DNA from: Eublepharis macularius
Lineage: Eukaryota; Chordata; Lepidosauria; Squamata; Eublepharidae
Assembly (NCBI RefSeq): GCF_028583425.1
Contig: NC_072791.1
Span: 11,985,868-12,049,867, forward strand
Direction of reading: 5' to 3'
DNA: 64,000 bases
In this document: positions 19,626 through 31,889 of the stretch, piece after piece
Numbering within the stretch: the first letter of the stretch is position 1
Layout: each line of letters starts with the position of its first letter
Position numbers and translations under genes: made by a program
Notes under the pieces: model-generated
What the model was told of the DNA's origin: nothing
The model's input: the letters and a program-made list of their open reading frames with translations, nothing else
Databases searched by the model: none

Positions 19626-20578
19626 CTAGACATGGGCATGAATGGGGGAAAAAAGCACACATGCTGTTTGTTGTTCATTGCCGTCGACGAACACAAACAA
19701 ACGAACAGTAACGAACATGACCCGTTAACGAACATGTTCAGAATTCATTGTTCATGGGGACCAGAACAGCCCCCTTGGGACTTAGAGAGTCCATATTCAC
19801 AAGGAGTGTTCAGCAGGTTCTCCTCCATCCATCACCCAAGTTTGGTCAAGATTGCAATACGGATCTTGGAGTTTTATGTTCCTCAATCCTATGCCCCCAG
19901 GAAACTCCCATTCAATACAATTGGAGCCACCAGATGACTTTGGCCCCATGTACAAGCTGTGGAATCGAAGGTGGGCTGCCTTCCCTCTGGGGGGGGGGGT
20001 CGCCGCTCACTGGCAGCACCTCCCATGTGCTCGCCTGCCAGGCCTCCCAGGGGCTACTTTCCGGATGGAAGTAAGGTGAGTTATGTCGGCGGCTGCCAGG
20101 CATGGCGGGCTCGGGGAGGTGGTGGCAGGCCACCTCCCCTGTAGGGGGCGGGGTGTGTGGCCACTCGCCGGCAGCACCCCCTATGTGCCTGCCCGCCAGA
20201 CCTTCCAGAGGCTTCTTTCCGGATGGATGGAAGTAAAGTGGGTCATGTCGGTGGCTGCCAGGCCTGGCGGGCTTGTGGAGGCGGTGGCAAGCCACCTCCC
20301 CTCTGGGGGAGGGTTGGCCGCTCGCTGGCAGCCCCCCCCCCATGTGCCCACCTGCCAGGCCTCCCCAGGGCTACTTTCCAGATAGAAGTAAGGTGGGTTA
20401 CATCAGCGGCGGCCAGGCCTGGCAAGCTTGGGGAGATGGTGGTGGGCTGCATCCCCTCTAGGGGGCAGGGGGTTGGCCTCTTGCTGGTGGCACCCCCATG
20501 TGCCTGCCTGCCAGGCCTCCCAGAGGCTACTTTCCAGACAGAAGTAAGGTGGGTCATGTTGGCAGCCACCGCATAACC
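19626..20578 (+). mobile_element. hAT-like non-autonomous element, right end lost
   Basis: Begins TAGACATGGGCATGAA, matching the terminal repeat of the complete element at 61399-62056, and shares its internal GAACATGTTC-rich segment. The right terminal repeat is missing; instead the element runs into a minisatellite (19972-20575) and then L1 sequence. Confidence 0.55.
19972..20575. repeat. Tandem minisatellite, about 155-bp period
   Basis: Four GC-rich units, each with a core like CATGTGCCTGCCTGCCAGGC followed by GCTACTTTCCAGA and AAGTAAGGTGGGT. Unit starts fall near 20005, 20160, 20315 and 20478. The several ORFs crossing it are compositional artefacts. Confidence 0.8.
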
Positions 20579-20910
20579 AAATAACCAAATGCTACTATCC
20601 CTCTTTTTTTAATCAGGTCTGCAGAGGCAAAGGTATCTCTAAGTTTTTTACATTGTAAATAGTGCCAATCTTTCTTTCTAATATGAGTTTCTTGCAGACG
20701 AGTAATACCTGCATTCACAATTTTTAATTGCCTAAATGTTTTTCCCTTTTTTCTGATTAATTTAATCCGTTAATGTTCATTGAGAAGATTTTTATTGGTT
20801 TCCTCTCCATTATATTTTCCCTTTATTAATATCTTCCTTATTCCTTCTGGTTATTCTCATCTGTTTCAGTTCCTGACTTTGGATTTTGATCCTTGAGGGT
20901 CCTTCTGTTG
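20579..20910 (-). mobile_element. L1 ORF2 endonuclease start (fragment)
   Basis: Minus strand reads ITRLQETHIRKKDWHYLQCKKLRDTFASADLIKK, the QETH motif region of the L1 apurinic-type endonuclease. The ORF1 part of the same element continues at 22061 on the far side of an inserted LINE. Confidence 0.8.
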
Positions 20911-20914
20911 CTGT

Positions 20915-22050
20915 TGTTAAAGGGGAGCAATACTCTCCTCTTTATTGTTTACCATCTATATGCGCCCCCTTGCCCAGTTGGTGCGACGTTTCGGACTTGG
21001 GTGTCATCAATATGCAGATGGCACCCAGTAGTATCTGATGATGGACGGATGGCCCGGCTCAGCCCCAGATGTCCTGGAACATGCTTTTGCAGCCGTGACT
21101 GGTTGGTTGAAGGAGAGTCAGTTGAAATTGAACCCAACGAAGACGGAAGTCCTGTACTTGAGCCACGGGGGATTAGGTTCGGGACTCCAGCTCCCAGCCT
21201 TTGATGGGGCACCATTAGTGCCAGTTCCAAGGGTTAAGAGCCTGGGGGTGATCTTAGATGCCTCCCTGAAAATGGAAGCACAGGTCACAGCGGTTGTCAG
21301 GTCCTCTTTTTTCCATCTGCAGCAGACCAGGCAACTTGTCCCTTACTTGTCAACCCATGACTTAACTACAGTGATCCAAGCAACGGTCATCTCTAGGCTA
21401 GATTACTGTAACTCGCTCTATGCGGGGCTGCCTTTGATCCTGACCCAGAGATTACACCTGGTACAAAATGCAGCGGCACGTGTTATTACGAGAGTGCCAA
21501 ATAAGGCGCATATAACACCATTCTTATGCGAGCTGCATTGGTTGCCAGTGGAGTACCAGATCAGATTCAAGGTTCTAGTATTGACCAATAAGGCCCTGTG
21601 CGGACTGGGACCAGCATATCTACAGGACCGTCTCTTCCCATATATTCTCCAGAGGACACTCCAATCAGGGGACAAACAGCTGTTGGTGGTCCCTGACCCC
21701 AAGGAGGCCCGCCTAGCCTCGACTAGAGCGAGGGCCTTTTCGGTCCTGGCTCCCACCTGGTGGAACGCTCTGTCTGCTGAAATCAGGGCCCAGCAGGACT
21801 TGCTATCTTTTTGCCGGGCCTGCAAGACAGAGTTGTTCCGTCAGGCATATGGCTGAGGCTGGGCCTCCGCCAGCCTGGAAAAAAGGGATGTATAAAACCC
21901 TCCCTGTGAAGGCTGTCCACCATCTTGTTTTAAATGTGTTGTTTTAAATGAATATGAATTTTTAATTATATTTTTAATATGTTGTTATCCGCCCTGAGCC
22001 CGCTTGTGGGGAGGGCGGAATACAAATTTGAAAAAAATAAATTGAGTAGT
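20915..22050 (+). mobile_element. L2/CR1-like LINE, 3' half of ORF2, inserted in L1
   Basis: Reads GAILSSLLFIVYHLYAPP..., QYADGT (active site YADD altered), then an uninterrupted C-terminal RT segment 21038-21856: LKLNPTKTEVLYLS, SLGVILDASLKMEAQV, VISRLDYCNSLYAGLP, LVQNAAARVITRV, HWLPVEYQIRFKVL. A 3' UTR ends with CCGCCCTGAGCCCGC and an A-rich tail at about 22025-22045. 5'-truncated. Flanking L1 pieces share GAGG(G/T)TCCTTC, a possible imperfect target duplication. Confidence 0.85.
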
Positions 22051-23340
22051 CCTGTGTCGAGGTTCCTTCGTCTTTCTCTGTGCCTTCTTCTTTCCTGACT
22101 CTCTTTTTCTTACTGTCCATTTGTTTTGGCCTCTTCCCATATTTTTCCATAAAATTCTCCATTTTGTGTATAGAATCGATCTTGAATCTTTCCCCTTCAT
22201 AATGAAAATTAACTCCTTCTGGAATTAGCCATCGAAAAGGAATTAAGTCCTCCTTTAATTGAGTTATTAGTGGTGCATATTCCTTCCACCTGTCTCACTT
22301 TCCAGGGAGTTTCCTTTAAGACCCTTATCTCTCTGTCTTGAATTTTCAGTGGTTTATCCCTCAACATTTTCAGAATACGATCGCTGATTACCCATCGTGT
22401 AAATTTAATGTGCGCCTCTCTTGGTTCCTTATTTTTTTTGCATATAGTGAGTTAGCTCTATATATTAAATCAATCTCTTTAATCATCTCCCCTGGATCTT
22501 CTTCCAAAAATTCCTCTAGAGCTTCAGCAAATTCAGTCCTCAAATCTTCATCTTTATCCTCTATTACATCCTGGCATCAAATAATAAAGGCCACTTGTTC
22601 CATCTCCAGTTCCATTCGCGAATTCCAAACAATATCCTGTTTAGCAGCCACTTCTTCTGTTCTCCGATGAGTTTCTTCACCTTTTGCATCTATTGTATGG
22701 ATTTGGTTTGCCATATCTTGAGCCATACGTTTATTTTCTGTCAATTGTACCTGAAAATCATCCATTTTCCCTTTAAGATCTATTATCTCTGTATTTAGAT
22801 TTTTCATTTGCTCCACCACCTGGTATAATGTGGTATTAATTTTATCCATCCCCATCTGAAACAGGTCTCTCAGCTCCTTTTGCATCTCTGCCCCTGTTTC
22901 TTGTACAGTCAGCATAGTAGATTTAGCTTGAGCTGGTGAGGGGGGACGCGGAGGAGTGGCCGGCAGCTGATTTACTAATAGACTGGTAGGATCTAGGAAG
23001 TTTTTCTGTTTTTTCTCGTTTTCTTTTGGACTTTTATTGAACTCTAACTTTTCCCTTACTGGACTACAAGTTGTGACGCAGGAAAAATTTCATTTTTGGA
23101 TAGTACTGGAGCTGAACTGAATGGAATATTGCCATCTGCTGGACAATTTATGAATTGGTAATTATTTATGTTAAATATTGCTGACAAATTGAGTTGTGGT
23201 AAAGGAGGGATTTAAGTGTTTATATTGAATATTGAAAATTGAATAATGCTCAGTGGAAATTGGGGGGGGGGGAATAATTAATTCTTTATTCCAAAGAAAA
23301 AATGAGTAAGTAAGGGAAGAAGGAAAAACTTTAGGTCCTT
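22051..23340 (-). mobile_element. L1 ORF1 and 5' region
   Basis: Minus-strand reading from about 22915 downward is a coiled coil (MDKINTTLYQVVEQMKNLNTEIIDLKGKMDDFQVQL...) followed by the RNA-binding region and a basic C-terminus (SKKKRVRKEEG), as in L1 ORF1p. About 23055-23340 is probably its 5' UTR. Frameshifts and stops make it inactive. Confidence 0.75.
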
Positions 23341-23344
23341 TACC

Positions 23345-24960
23345 TCTTATCATCAAGATGCCTAGACTTGCATGGAATGGAAATGGACTCCTATACCACG
23401 CCTAATGGTGAGAACCTATCAGCAAAGAAGCTATATCAGAGAAGCTTAAGGTAGCAAGCTTTTAAGGGTTTTCAGATAGCTGTTAGCTAGCAACAGAAAG
23501 TGGCATTTGTTTTCTCTTGCCGATTGTCTAAGAGTGCTTTATGCTCAGCAAACACTCTCTGTAACTTTTATTCAGTAAACTAAAAGGTATTTTATTTCAG
23601 CCTGTGTCTGAAGTCACTACATGCAGTTTGGTACAACCTCAAAAATGAACCTTGAGACTGAAAAGTCTCAGAAATAAACAGAAGAGGGACCTTCCTACTG
23701 CCTAGGGGTCTGAGGTGGCAATGTTCAGCGCCTAGAGTATGAGTTTGGGAGTCCCTGCTTTGTACACCATGGGAACATCAAGACTTGACTACTGTAATGC
23801 ACTCCACATAGGACTCCCCTCTAAGTTAACTTGGAGACTTCATTTGGGACTGAACTCTATTATCAGGATTTGAGAGGAGCATGACTATTACCCCCATTCT
23901 GCAATCACTCCGTTTGCTACCTATCAGTAACTGGGCTCAATTCAAGGAATTGGCTTTCACATTCAAAGCTCTCCATGGCCTTGGTCCAGCATATCTATGG
24001 AACTGCCTCTCTCCCTGTGTTCCACCAAGGCAGCTTCACTCATCTGAATGGGGCCACTTGGTACATAGGCAAAATCAACAGCTGCCTATATACGTGCATC
24101 CTCTGAGGTGGCCCCCACTTTATGGAATGGCCTACCAGAGAAGGTAAGAAAAGTTCCCACTCTTCTGGCTTTCCACAAACTATGAATTATTCAAGAGGGT
24201 TTTCTGCTCAGATAGGAGGTAAAAGGTACAAGCACCGAGTCATTATTGACCCATAGGGGGACATCACATCACAACGTTTTCTTGATAGACTTTTTATTAC
24301 GGTGTGGTTTGCCATTGCCTTCCCCAGTCATCTACACTTTACCCCCAGGAAACCGGGTACTCATTTTACTGACCTCGGAAGCATGGAAGGCTGAGTCAAC
24401 CTTGAGCTGGTCATCTTAACCTGGCTTCCACCAGGATCAAACTGAGGTTGTGACTCGTGAGCAGAGCTATGGAAGTTTCTCAAAGAGATACATCAGTAAA
24501 GGGATAGGGAGTAACTATAGACTGTATTATTATTTCTGTAAGTATGATCCTAAGGGCTAGATCCTATGTTGCTTAATATGGCGATCAGAATTACATATGT
24601 ATTGTTTCAGCCATTTTTTCCACTTTATATTGGATTTCTGCAGGTTTTACATCTTTCCAAATTTCATGTATATACCTTATTACATGTGGATTGAAATGCC
24701 TTGAAATTGACTAATTGACTAATGACACTGCGTAATTCGACTTGAGTCTCAGTGAGAAAGGGAGACTAAATAGCGTAAATAAATAAATAAATAAATACAA
24801 ATGAACAGAATTATGGGCTCTGCCCACCTTTCTCCACTCACTGTATTTAACAATAGTTTCATTACTGAATGAGTTGTTCTGTCACCTGCCAAAAGAGAAG
24901 TAACTATACCCGATGAAGCAACGGCAAGAACAATGATCCTTTCCCTCAAACTGCATCCCA
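23345..24960 (+). repeat. Segmental repeat, copy 2 (split)
   Basis: 23345-23455 and 24345-24960 together match 2340-3060. The intervening 23456-24344 holds LTR-like sequence of unclear family (23460-23640) and a LINE 3' fragment, so copy 2 was interrupted after duplication, or copy 1 lost sequence. Confidence 0.7.
23690..24250 (+). mobile_element. LINE C-terminal RT fragment
   Basis: Reads LRLLPISNWAQFKELAFTFKALHGLGPAYLWNCLSPCVPPRQLHSSEWGHL, the decayed counterpart of the HWLPVEYQIRFKVL... segment at 21540-21660. Confidence 0.7.
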
Positions 24961-25288
24961 AAGTTTTTATTTTTAACCAGGGTCCCCAAACGGCTTACAT
25001 TATCTCCCCTCCTCCATTTTCTCCTCTCAACCAACCTGTGAGGCTGAGAATGTGTGCCTGTCTCAAGGTCAGCCAGTAACTTTCAGTGGCCAAGGTGAGA
25101 TTTGAAGCTGGGTTCCCTAGATTCCAGTTTGACACCATCACTTCTGGCCTATGCCAGAAAGGACATCATTGCTCAGAGATGTGCCCCCCATTTTGCCATC
25201 CTGCCTCCTCCCTCTGATCTCCCGAGGATTAGCAGGCAGAGGCTTTAATTGCCACGTGTTTTCCTGCTGTGAGCGGGCACCTGGCAAA

Positions 25289-25462
25289 CCTAATCCAGGT
25301 CAGTATTGTCTAAGACCAGAAGCAGCACCCCAGGGTCCCAGATCAAGGTCTTTTCACATCACCTGGTACCTAATTCTTTTAACTCGAGATGCTCGGGATT
25401 GAACCTGGAACCTTCTGTATGCAAAGCAGATGCTCTTCTGCTGAGCTATGGAAGCACCCCTA
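25289..25462 (-). mobile_element. tRNA-derived SINE (second family), reverse
   Basis: On the minus strand: TAGCTCAGCAGAAGAGCATC (A box region), GGTTCAATCCC (B box), then a body whose opposite-strand reading includes GGTCAGTATTGTCTA. The plus-oriented relative is at 60820-61025. Confidence 0.7.
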
Positions 25463-25959
25463 AAGAGTTAAATCAGCCTAACTCTTAAGCACTACAAGCA
25501 TTAATGGGACTTTCTAGGAAGAACAGCCTCTCTAGCAGAAGCACAAAGGCCTCTTTCCTGCTCTCTCCTAACTAATTTCCACTATGTACACCCGTTGAGC
25601 CAGTAGAATGGTAAAGTTTCATCTTCCACTTGGGAGCTATGCATCAACTTGCTTGTTGATCCGGCTGGACAGCAGGCTGCTGGGCAGCTATCAGAAGTTC
25701 CTGCCCCAGTATAGTACCCTGGCTGTCCCTTTGAGGGCCTTGTGCTGGAAACAACAACCAGACAAGGTAGTGCCAAACAGCTTCTGAAGCTCTGAAAGCT
25801 ACACTCATGGCAGCACACACGTGTCACATGACTGCACTCACCCATCAGAGTCCATGCTGGAGCTGATGCTCAGACACTAAACATTCCTCTTCACTAGTCA
25901 ATTTTCTAAGTTTCTTAATTTTCCTTAGACTATACCTTAGTCTTGTACCTGTCTTATCA

Positions 25960-26340
25960 TAGAGTTGTGCTTTTGTAGTAATAAAGTTAAGGAGCACGCA
26001 CCAAACCGTGTCCGGCACTATTACAAAGCCCTTGGGAGCAGCTCTAACCCTGGGCAGCTGCTCATCCACAAGAGGAGGTCCCTAGGTGTAAGGTACAAAT
26101 ATCCAGAGGCAGTAACGAGCAACGAAGAGAGACTCCAGCATTCCACCTTGCAGGGGGTTGGAGGGGGAAAGGGGCAAGCGCTTCCCAATCTCATTCTTCC
26201 TTCTGGGACTGCATGCCAGTAAGACAAAGGGTCCCACCCCAGCCCTCCAGCACGACCCTCTGCCTCACTGACATGCATTCCTGGCTGGAAGTCTGAGGAT
26301 GGGAAGTGCTTACCCTTTCCCCCCCTCTAACACCCCTACA
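25960..26340 (+). mobile_element. Harbinger relic, copy 2
   Basis: Matches 3735-3960 (GTAGTAATAAAGTTAAGG..., GGGCAGCTGCTCATCCACAA..., ATATCCAGAGG). The transposase exon itself is not recognisable here. Confidence 0.5.
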
Positions 26341-26840
26341 AGTCATAGTGATGCATAGTTTTGCATCATTTAATATTAATTTGTTTTGTCTCAACGTTGT
26401 TTTCAACTCTGCACTGGATTTCTCGTTTTCAAATTCCTGCAATCTTTACTCAATTGTATTGTTTATTGAACGTCCTAGCCATTGATCATATTGCCTTACA
26501 CTGTGTAATGTCTTGAGTCCAAGTGAGAAAGCCAGGCTATCAATGATGTAAATAAATAAGCAAACCACGCACCTCTGCATAACATTTACTTCTGTGGGTT
26601 TCCTCTCTTAGGGGATGTTTGAGAAGCCAGATGATCATGTATCTCAGATCCATCATAACCAAACTGAAGTAAAGGATCTCATAATTCCAATGCCAAAAAA
26701 GAATGGACTGGTCACCAAGTTGGTTTGGGGTTCAATTCAAGGTGCTGGATATTTACTTTAAAGCCCTTCATGAGCTGGGAACCACAGATATGAAGGATTT
26801 TCTTTCTGGGTATAAACCTTAGATCAGTAACTCAGTAACC
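26341..26840 (+). mobile_element. LINE 3' tail and neighbouring LINE fragment
   Basis: 26370-26570 is the dispersed tail ending ATGTAAATAAATAAG. 26590-26830 matches, in reverse, 59340-59600 (GGATCTCATAATTCCAATG...; GGTATAAACCTTAGATC), an old LINE or SINE segment present twice in the window. Confidence 0.55.
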
Positions 26841-27939
26841 TGAGTTACTTGATATGTGCTTATGTTATGGTCTGAATGAGCACAACACAGAACGAATGCA
26901 ACCCAATGCAGTGACATGAAAGTGGGAAGTCTTTATTTCATTTGCATGCAACAGGTTTACTATTGTACCTATTGCTTAATTGTCCCAATGTGCTATTTCG
27001 CAGTGTTGTGTGAACAGAGTGGCCTTCCCACCAAACATCTTGCCCTAAATGGTGAGCCACAGGAATAAATTGCAAGTTTTCATATTTTCCCTGGCTATAT
27101 AAAATGTCTTAAGCCTCAACTTTGTCAATATACTGGTGGAAAAAGTGGTCAAGGTAAGCAGCAGGGACTGCTTGCGCTTGCAACCTTTAAAAATGCACAA
27201 ATTGCAAAAGAAGTTTTGCTCTCCCTGGTCAGATATTTCCCTTGCTGCATTGGCACACCTTGTGCACCTGTAAGAAGGGGCTTAAATCCTGATGGAGTGA
27301 AACTATGGAAGCTGGACTTCTAAGATGAAACAGCATCTTAATCGACCTGTCTGTGCCTTGAAGACGGATCCAGTCATAATCTGGCCTCATATGAGCAGCT
27401 GACTTCCTCCAATCAAGGTATCCTCTTAACATCATTTATGGTAAAAAGTTGCATCCAGATGGTTGTACAGCAGTTTGCAAAATTGATTACCACCTGGCTG
27501 GCTGGGCTACAGAATCTGTAGAAAGTGTGTGATGGGAGTGGTGGGAGGAGACAGAGTTTTGCAAGAGAAATTTAATCTAAAATGCCATTGGAAGCCCAAT
27601 GGCAAGGGAGCAAGGAAGCCCACTGTTGAGTCTCTGGAGGAGGGCGACCTTATTGTTGAAGTTCCTCAGTATGGTACCCATGAGTGCCACGATGCCTGCT
27701 AATACTACCCTTGATGTCTACCAAGCTTTTCAGAAAATAGGTGAAGTCATTGTAAAAATAGAGCTTATTACTGACTCCCCTCATTCAAATGAAAGGGTTT
27801 CCCATGGCTGCAAAGTAGGGAGGGAGGTATTTCATTTGGCTTCAACTCCTACGGCAGCCATTTTAGTATTTGTCTAGGACTCCTTCAGCAGCCATTTTGT
27901 GGTGAGCCACTTCCATTAGTGCCCACAGGCTCAAAAGGG
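26841..27939. other. No gene or classified repeat recognised
   Basis: About 1.1 kb of ordinary composition with only short ORFs on either strand; none has recognisable domains. Confidence 0.4.
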
Positions 27940-28740
27940 TTGGGGCCCTCTGTTGTAATTTGTCGGAGCACTGGAATAAAATCTTGAACCTGAGCTGCCA
28001 TGTCTGGGAGATTTGGAATGGGGCCACCACTGCTCCCCAAGCCTGCCACATACTACCCTGATGTACAGTCCCTGAGGGCCAGTGAGCCTGCTTACACCTT
28101 CCTTTTGGCTTCCCCCTCCAACCACTCCAACTGGTATTCAGAGAGATACCACCTCAGTACATAGAGGTTCTGTTTAGCTACTAGGGTTGCCAGGCCCAGG
28201 TTGGGAAATTCCTGGAGATTTGGGGGACGGAGCCTGAAGAGGGTGGGGTTTGGGGAGGGGCCTCAGTGGGGTATAATTCCATAGAGTCCACCCTTCAAAG
28301 CAGCCATTTTCTCCAGGGGAACTGATCTCTGTTGCCTGGAGATCAGTTGTAATTCCAGGAGATCTCCAGCTATCACCTGGAGGCTGGTAAGCCGATTAGC
28401 TACCCTAGCCAATAGCTGTTGATAAGACTTACACTCTATTAATGTGCCTGGTCCTAGACATGACCATAGTCTTCAAACTCTGGAGGGGATGTCATGTAGA
28501 AGAGGACAGGATCTGTCCTCTGCTACTCTGGAGAGCAACACTAGATTTACTGGGCTTAAATTAGAGGGTGGTTGGTTTCAGTTGACCATTAGGAGATACT
28601 TCCTACAAGTTGAGAGCAGTTCAGCAATAGAACTGGTTTCCTAAGAGGGTGGTGAGATCTTTAGAGATCTTGAGGCCTCTCGTTGGGGATTCCCTAGCTT
28701 TGGGTTTCATGCCCAGAGCTAGGGATCAGACTAGAGGGTT
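27940..28740 (+). mobile_element. CR1-like 3' fragment interrupted by a hAT short element
   Basis: Matches, in reverse, 44600-45170, and in part 58340-58530. The phrase ACTTCCTACAAGTTGAGAGCAGTTC is typical of CR1-type 3' regions. The hAT element at 28182-28395 is absent from the 44.9-kb copy, which gives the pre-insertion sequence. Confidence 0.6.
28182..28395 (+). mobile_element. hAT-type short non-autonomous element (214 bp)
   Basis: Starts TAGGGTTGCCAG and ends CTGGTAAGCCGA (imperfect terminal inverted repeats, 9 of 12). Flanked by a perfect 8-bp duplication TTAGCTAC (28174-28181 and 28396-28403), the hallmark of hAT transposition. Interior contains the inverted GGAGATC...GATCTCC pattern common in these elements. 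Confidence 0.8.
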
Positions 28741-28907
28741 CTCCCTTTCTCCAAAATTTACCTAAATTTTTTTCCAAGGCCTGGGGATCCCAGATCCCCC
28801 AGTGAGGATCTGGGAAGCACCTTAAAGGAAAGCCCGTGGTGGAGAATGCAAGGAGAGAGAAGGGAACAAGGAAGCCCACTGTTGAGGCTCTGGAGGAGGA
28901 GCCATTT

Positions 28908-29155
28908 TGGTGTAATGGTTAAGAGCGCGGGACTCTAATCTAGAGAGGTGGGTTTGATTCTTCACTCCTCTGCTTGAAGCCAGCTGGGTGACCTTGGGCT
29001 AGTCATGGCTTTCTGGAGCTCTCTCAGCCCCACCCACCTCACAGGGTGTTTTGTTGTGGGGATAATAATGACATACTTTGTAAACCGCTCTAAGTGGGCA
29101 TTAAGTTGTCCTGAAGGGCAGTATATAAATCAAATGTTGTTGTTGTTGTTGTTAG
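28908..29155 (+). mobile_element. tRNA-derived SINE (Sauria-like)
   Basis: Head with TGTAATGGTTAAGAGCG (A box) and GGTTTGATTC (B box). Body with CAGCTGGGTGACCTTGGG and CCTCACAGGGTG, then a LINE-related 3' part GTAAACCGCTCTAAGTGGG and a (TTG)n tail. Confidence 0.8.
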
Positions 29156-29564
29156 ATGGCCTCAAAAACCCTTATTAAAGGCGAACTAAGGTGGTGGTCA
29201 AAGAATTTTGAAGATAGCCAAGAGTTTTGATCAGACTAGTGACAAGCTGCTTCTCTGCTTCTCGCCGTGATCAGGTAACATATCACCCCACTTCTTCGAT
29301 CTCAAGTGGGCATCCTGCTAATGCAAACGGCTCTATTTTTCTACTCTTTATTTCCTAGCTCTTGTCTGTTCCTCGTTCGTATGTGCTATTGTAGGCATAC
29401 GCAACATTTCTAGTAAACACGTTTTATATCGATTAGTTCTTGCCTCTTTATTACAAGAGTAAACCGGAAGTACGGACTCTGGTATACATTGGTTAAGATC
29501 CGCACTAATTTAAGCCAGACTGCGTGCTAATTTCCCCATAAAATAGCAGTTCTGGTAACACAAG

Positions 29565-29680
29565 GTCCTATTGTATTGTTTATTGAAAGCCTCAGCTGTT
29601 GTTTCTATTGACTTACACTGTGTGATCCACCTTGATTCTCAGTGTGAAAGGCAGACTATAAATAACGCCCTCTGGGAAGG
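29565..29680 (+). mobile_element. LINE 3' tail
   Basis: TGTATTGTTTATTGAAAGCC...GATCCACCTTGATTCTCAGTGTGAAAGG, the dispersed tail also at 26440-26560. Confidence 0.6.
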
Positions 29681-30714
29681 TGCCAGAAGATGGAGCGGAG
29701 GTGCTGCTGCCACCCAAGACGTCCAGGAAGGTCAGCCCCACCAGCAGCCCGCTGCTGCTTTCTTGGAGGTGTGGTGCTGCTTTCCTGGGGGTGGGGTGCT
29801 GCCGTCTAGAATGTTGCTGACTCCGCATCATCAGAGATGGCCCAGTGGGGGACCAGGCAGTGAATCCCAGGCCTAAGGCAGGGTCCTCATCCCCCTCCTA
29901 TGCTTCCGACGGGGGGCGGGGGCTGCGGGCAGCAAGAAAGTGCAGTCAGGTGGGTGATTGGTCCTGCAGCCAAGGCCATGGGCCCCCACCCCAGGAGTGG
30001 CCGCTGGGGAGCTGTATATGGAAGGACTGTTGGACCCCCTGCCTCACAAACCAGCCTGCCCTGAACATCCAGGAGCAGAAATCATCCCACTGGACCACCT
30101 GTGCCACCGTCACCCAGTTGTGGACCATCTCCAGCATGAGGCTCCAGTGTTCTGACAGCCCTCCTGGTGAAGAGAAGGGACACCCCTGGTTTGCTGATCA
30201 CCGGAGGAGAATGGGGCAGTAAGACAGCCGGAAGCAGGGTGTGGGTTGTGGCCCTGCCCACCCTAGCAGGCCAGGGTGCACCCAGGGGCTCTGGTTGCAG
30301 ATTGAAGGCCACCCCCATGGGCCTGCTCCCCCATTGTCCTGTTACCATCTTGCTTACTGAGGGCAGAGCCTGCCATGACCTACTCCACGAGGTCATACTC
30401 CACATCCCCAGCCATGTGGTCCAGACACAGCTGCAATACCCATGCCTCCTCTGCCTGTCCCAGGTGTAGCTCCTTGAGTGCTAGCCCAGAGCAGCTTTGG
30501 GAGCCAAATAACTTGTGCCACACTTACACCTGCGTGCAGCCATAGTGGCCAGCTGTGGGCAGAGTTCCATGGTGGAACAGTGCCGTGGCTGGGCACCATC
30601 ATATATGGGATTATGCCCACGTAAGTCTGGAATGCGCCAATATAACCCTTAGTCAGCTCCCTGGGCGCTTTCAGGGGCCCCCCTTTAGAACCAGGCTGCC
30701 CAACTATTTATCTG
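29681..30714. other. GC-rich unclassified block
   Basis: About 1 kb, richer in G+C than its surroundings, with short overlapping ORFs on both strands and no recognisable domain. The sharp composition change suggests an unclassified, decayed element, perhaps a DNA transposon, but no terminal repeats were found. Confidence 0.35.
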
Positions 30715-31045
30715 TCTCATGGAACTACCAATGATCAATGGAAACCGACCCTCCACCCCCTTACAAGTCACTGAAAGACTGATCCACAACACTAGAAAGA
30801 GTTCAGCCCAATTCCCATGACTCATTGAATCAAGGAGCTTATAAAAGTATCAACATTTGAATGTATTGCATATAGACAACAATTGCGTATAGACTTATTT
30901 TTTGACATTTGGAAACCTTTTATAGAAGTTGATGTATAGATTTGCCAACACATTTTTTGTTTACCAGCATCGTTTTTCTTTTTCTATTGTTTCTTTTTTG
31001 TTTTGCACTAATAAATAAGATTTTAAAAGAAAAAAAAATTAAAAC
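30715..31045 (+). mobile_element. L1 3' end fragment
   Basis: Contains a decayed DIWKPFIEVD reading (ORF2 end, about 30905-30935), an AT-rich 3' UTR, AATAAA and an A-rich tail at about 31020-31045. Confidence 0.55.
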
Positions 31046-31069
31046 AACCCTCTGGCTTCTCCACCAGCA

Positions 31070-31600
31070 TTACTTCCATCTTGTCTGGGTTTAGTTTCAG
31101 TTTGTTTGCTTTCAGGCATTGGACTACAGGCAGCGACCCAAGATCTCTACTGCATCCCACAGTAATTTGGGTAGAGAGAGATACAGCTGCGTGTCATCTG
31201 CATAGTAATTGCACATATATGGTACCTGTATTTTAGCAACTTTATTAAAGGTATTATATATGTGGAATGTAGTATTTGTTTTATGAGTTGCTATTTTAGA
31301 ATTATGTGTTTTACTGTGTAATGTGTTTTATGTATTAAATACATTGGTTCCACTGTTGTCAGACACCTCACGTGGTCTTTGTTGTTATGCCTTTGTGACA
31401 CCACTTGATACTCTCTGCTGCTAATGTGCATATTAATGGCATCTAATTCCATAGCTATGAATGAGTATTCCTAACGGTTTAATATAGAGGTTGAATAACA
31501 TGCAGGATAAGATTGCACCTTGTGGAACCCCACAAGATAATTCTCACTCTGGACAAAGCTGGTCTCCAACAGCAACCCTTTGAATCGGTAAAATATAGGC
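31070..31600 (-). mobile_element. L2/CR1-like LINE RT fragment
   Basis: On the minus strand 31600-31440 corresponds to the segment leading into the catalytic site (compare 830-975), and 31200-31070 to the post-catalytic segment (compare 1690-1830). The two are separated by AT-rich sequence at 31210-31430. Confidence 0.6.
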
Positions 31601-31889
31601 TAGATTTAGCATAAAAACTCTAGACACTAAGTGACCATTTCTAAGATTTCCCTTCTGCTGACTTCTTTGACAGGGTGCATGGTTGTGCCCCTTCGTGGCC
31701 TTCATGATACCTGTACAGGCTGATAAATAGTCTCTATGAGTACAGACATTGTGTACAGCTGAGAAATAAGTATAGTCTTTTTCCAGTGGGTGTAAAAGGA
31801 GCCAAACATCACAGATTAAAAAAAATTCAGAACTCTATTGAGTTCATTTTGTTTTCTGTCTCTCTGTATAGCACAATTGCTGTGATATA

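Noticed and set aside
19912-20576. ORFs of 100-143 codons in all frames at 20 kb
   Set aside because: They arise from the GC-rich minisatellite and repeat with its period.
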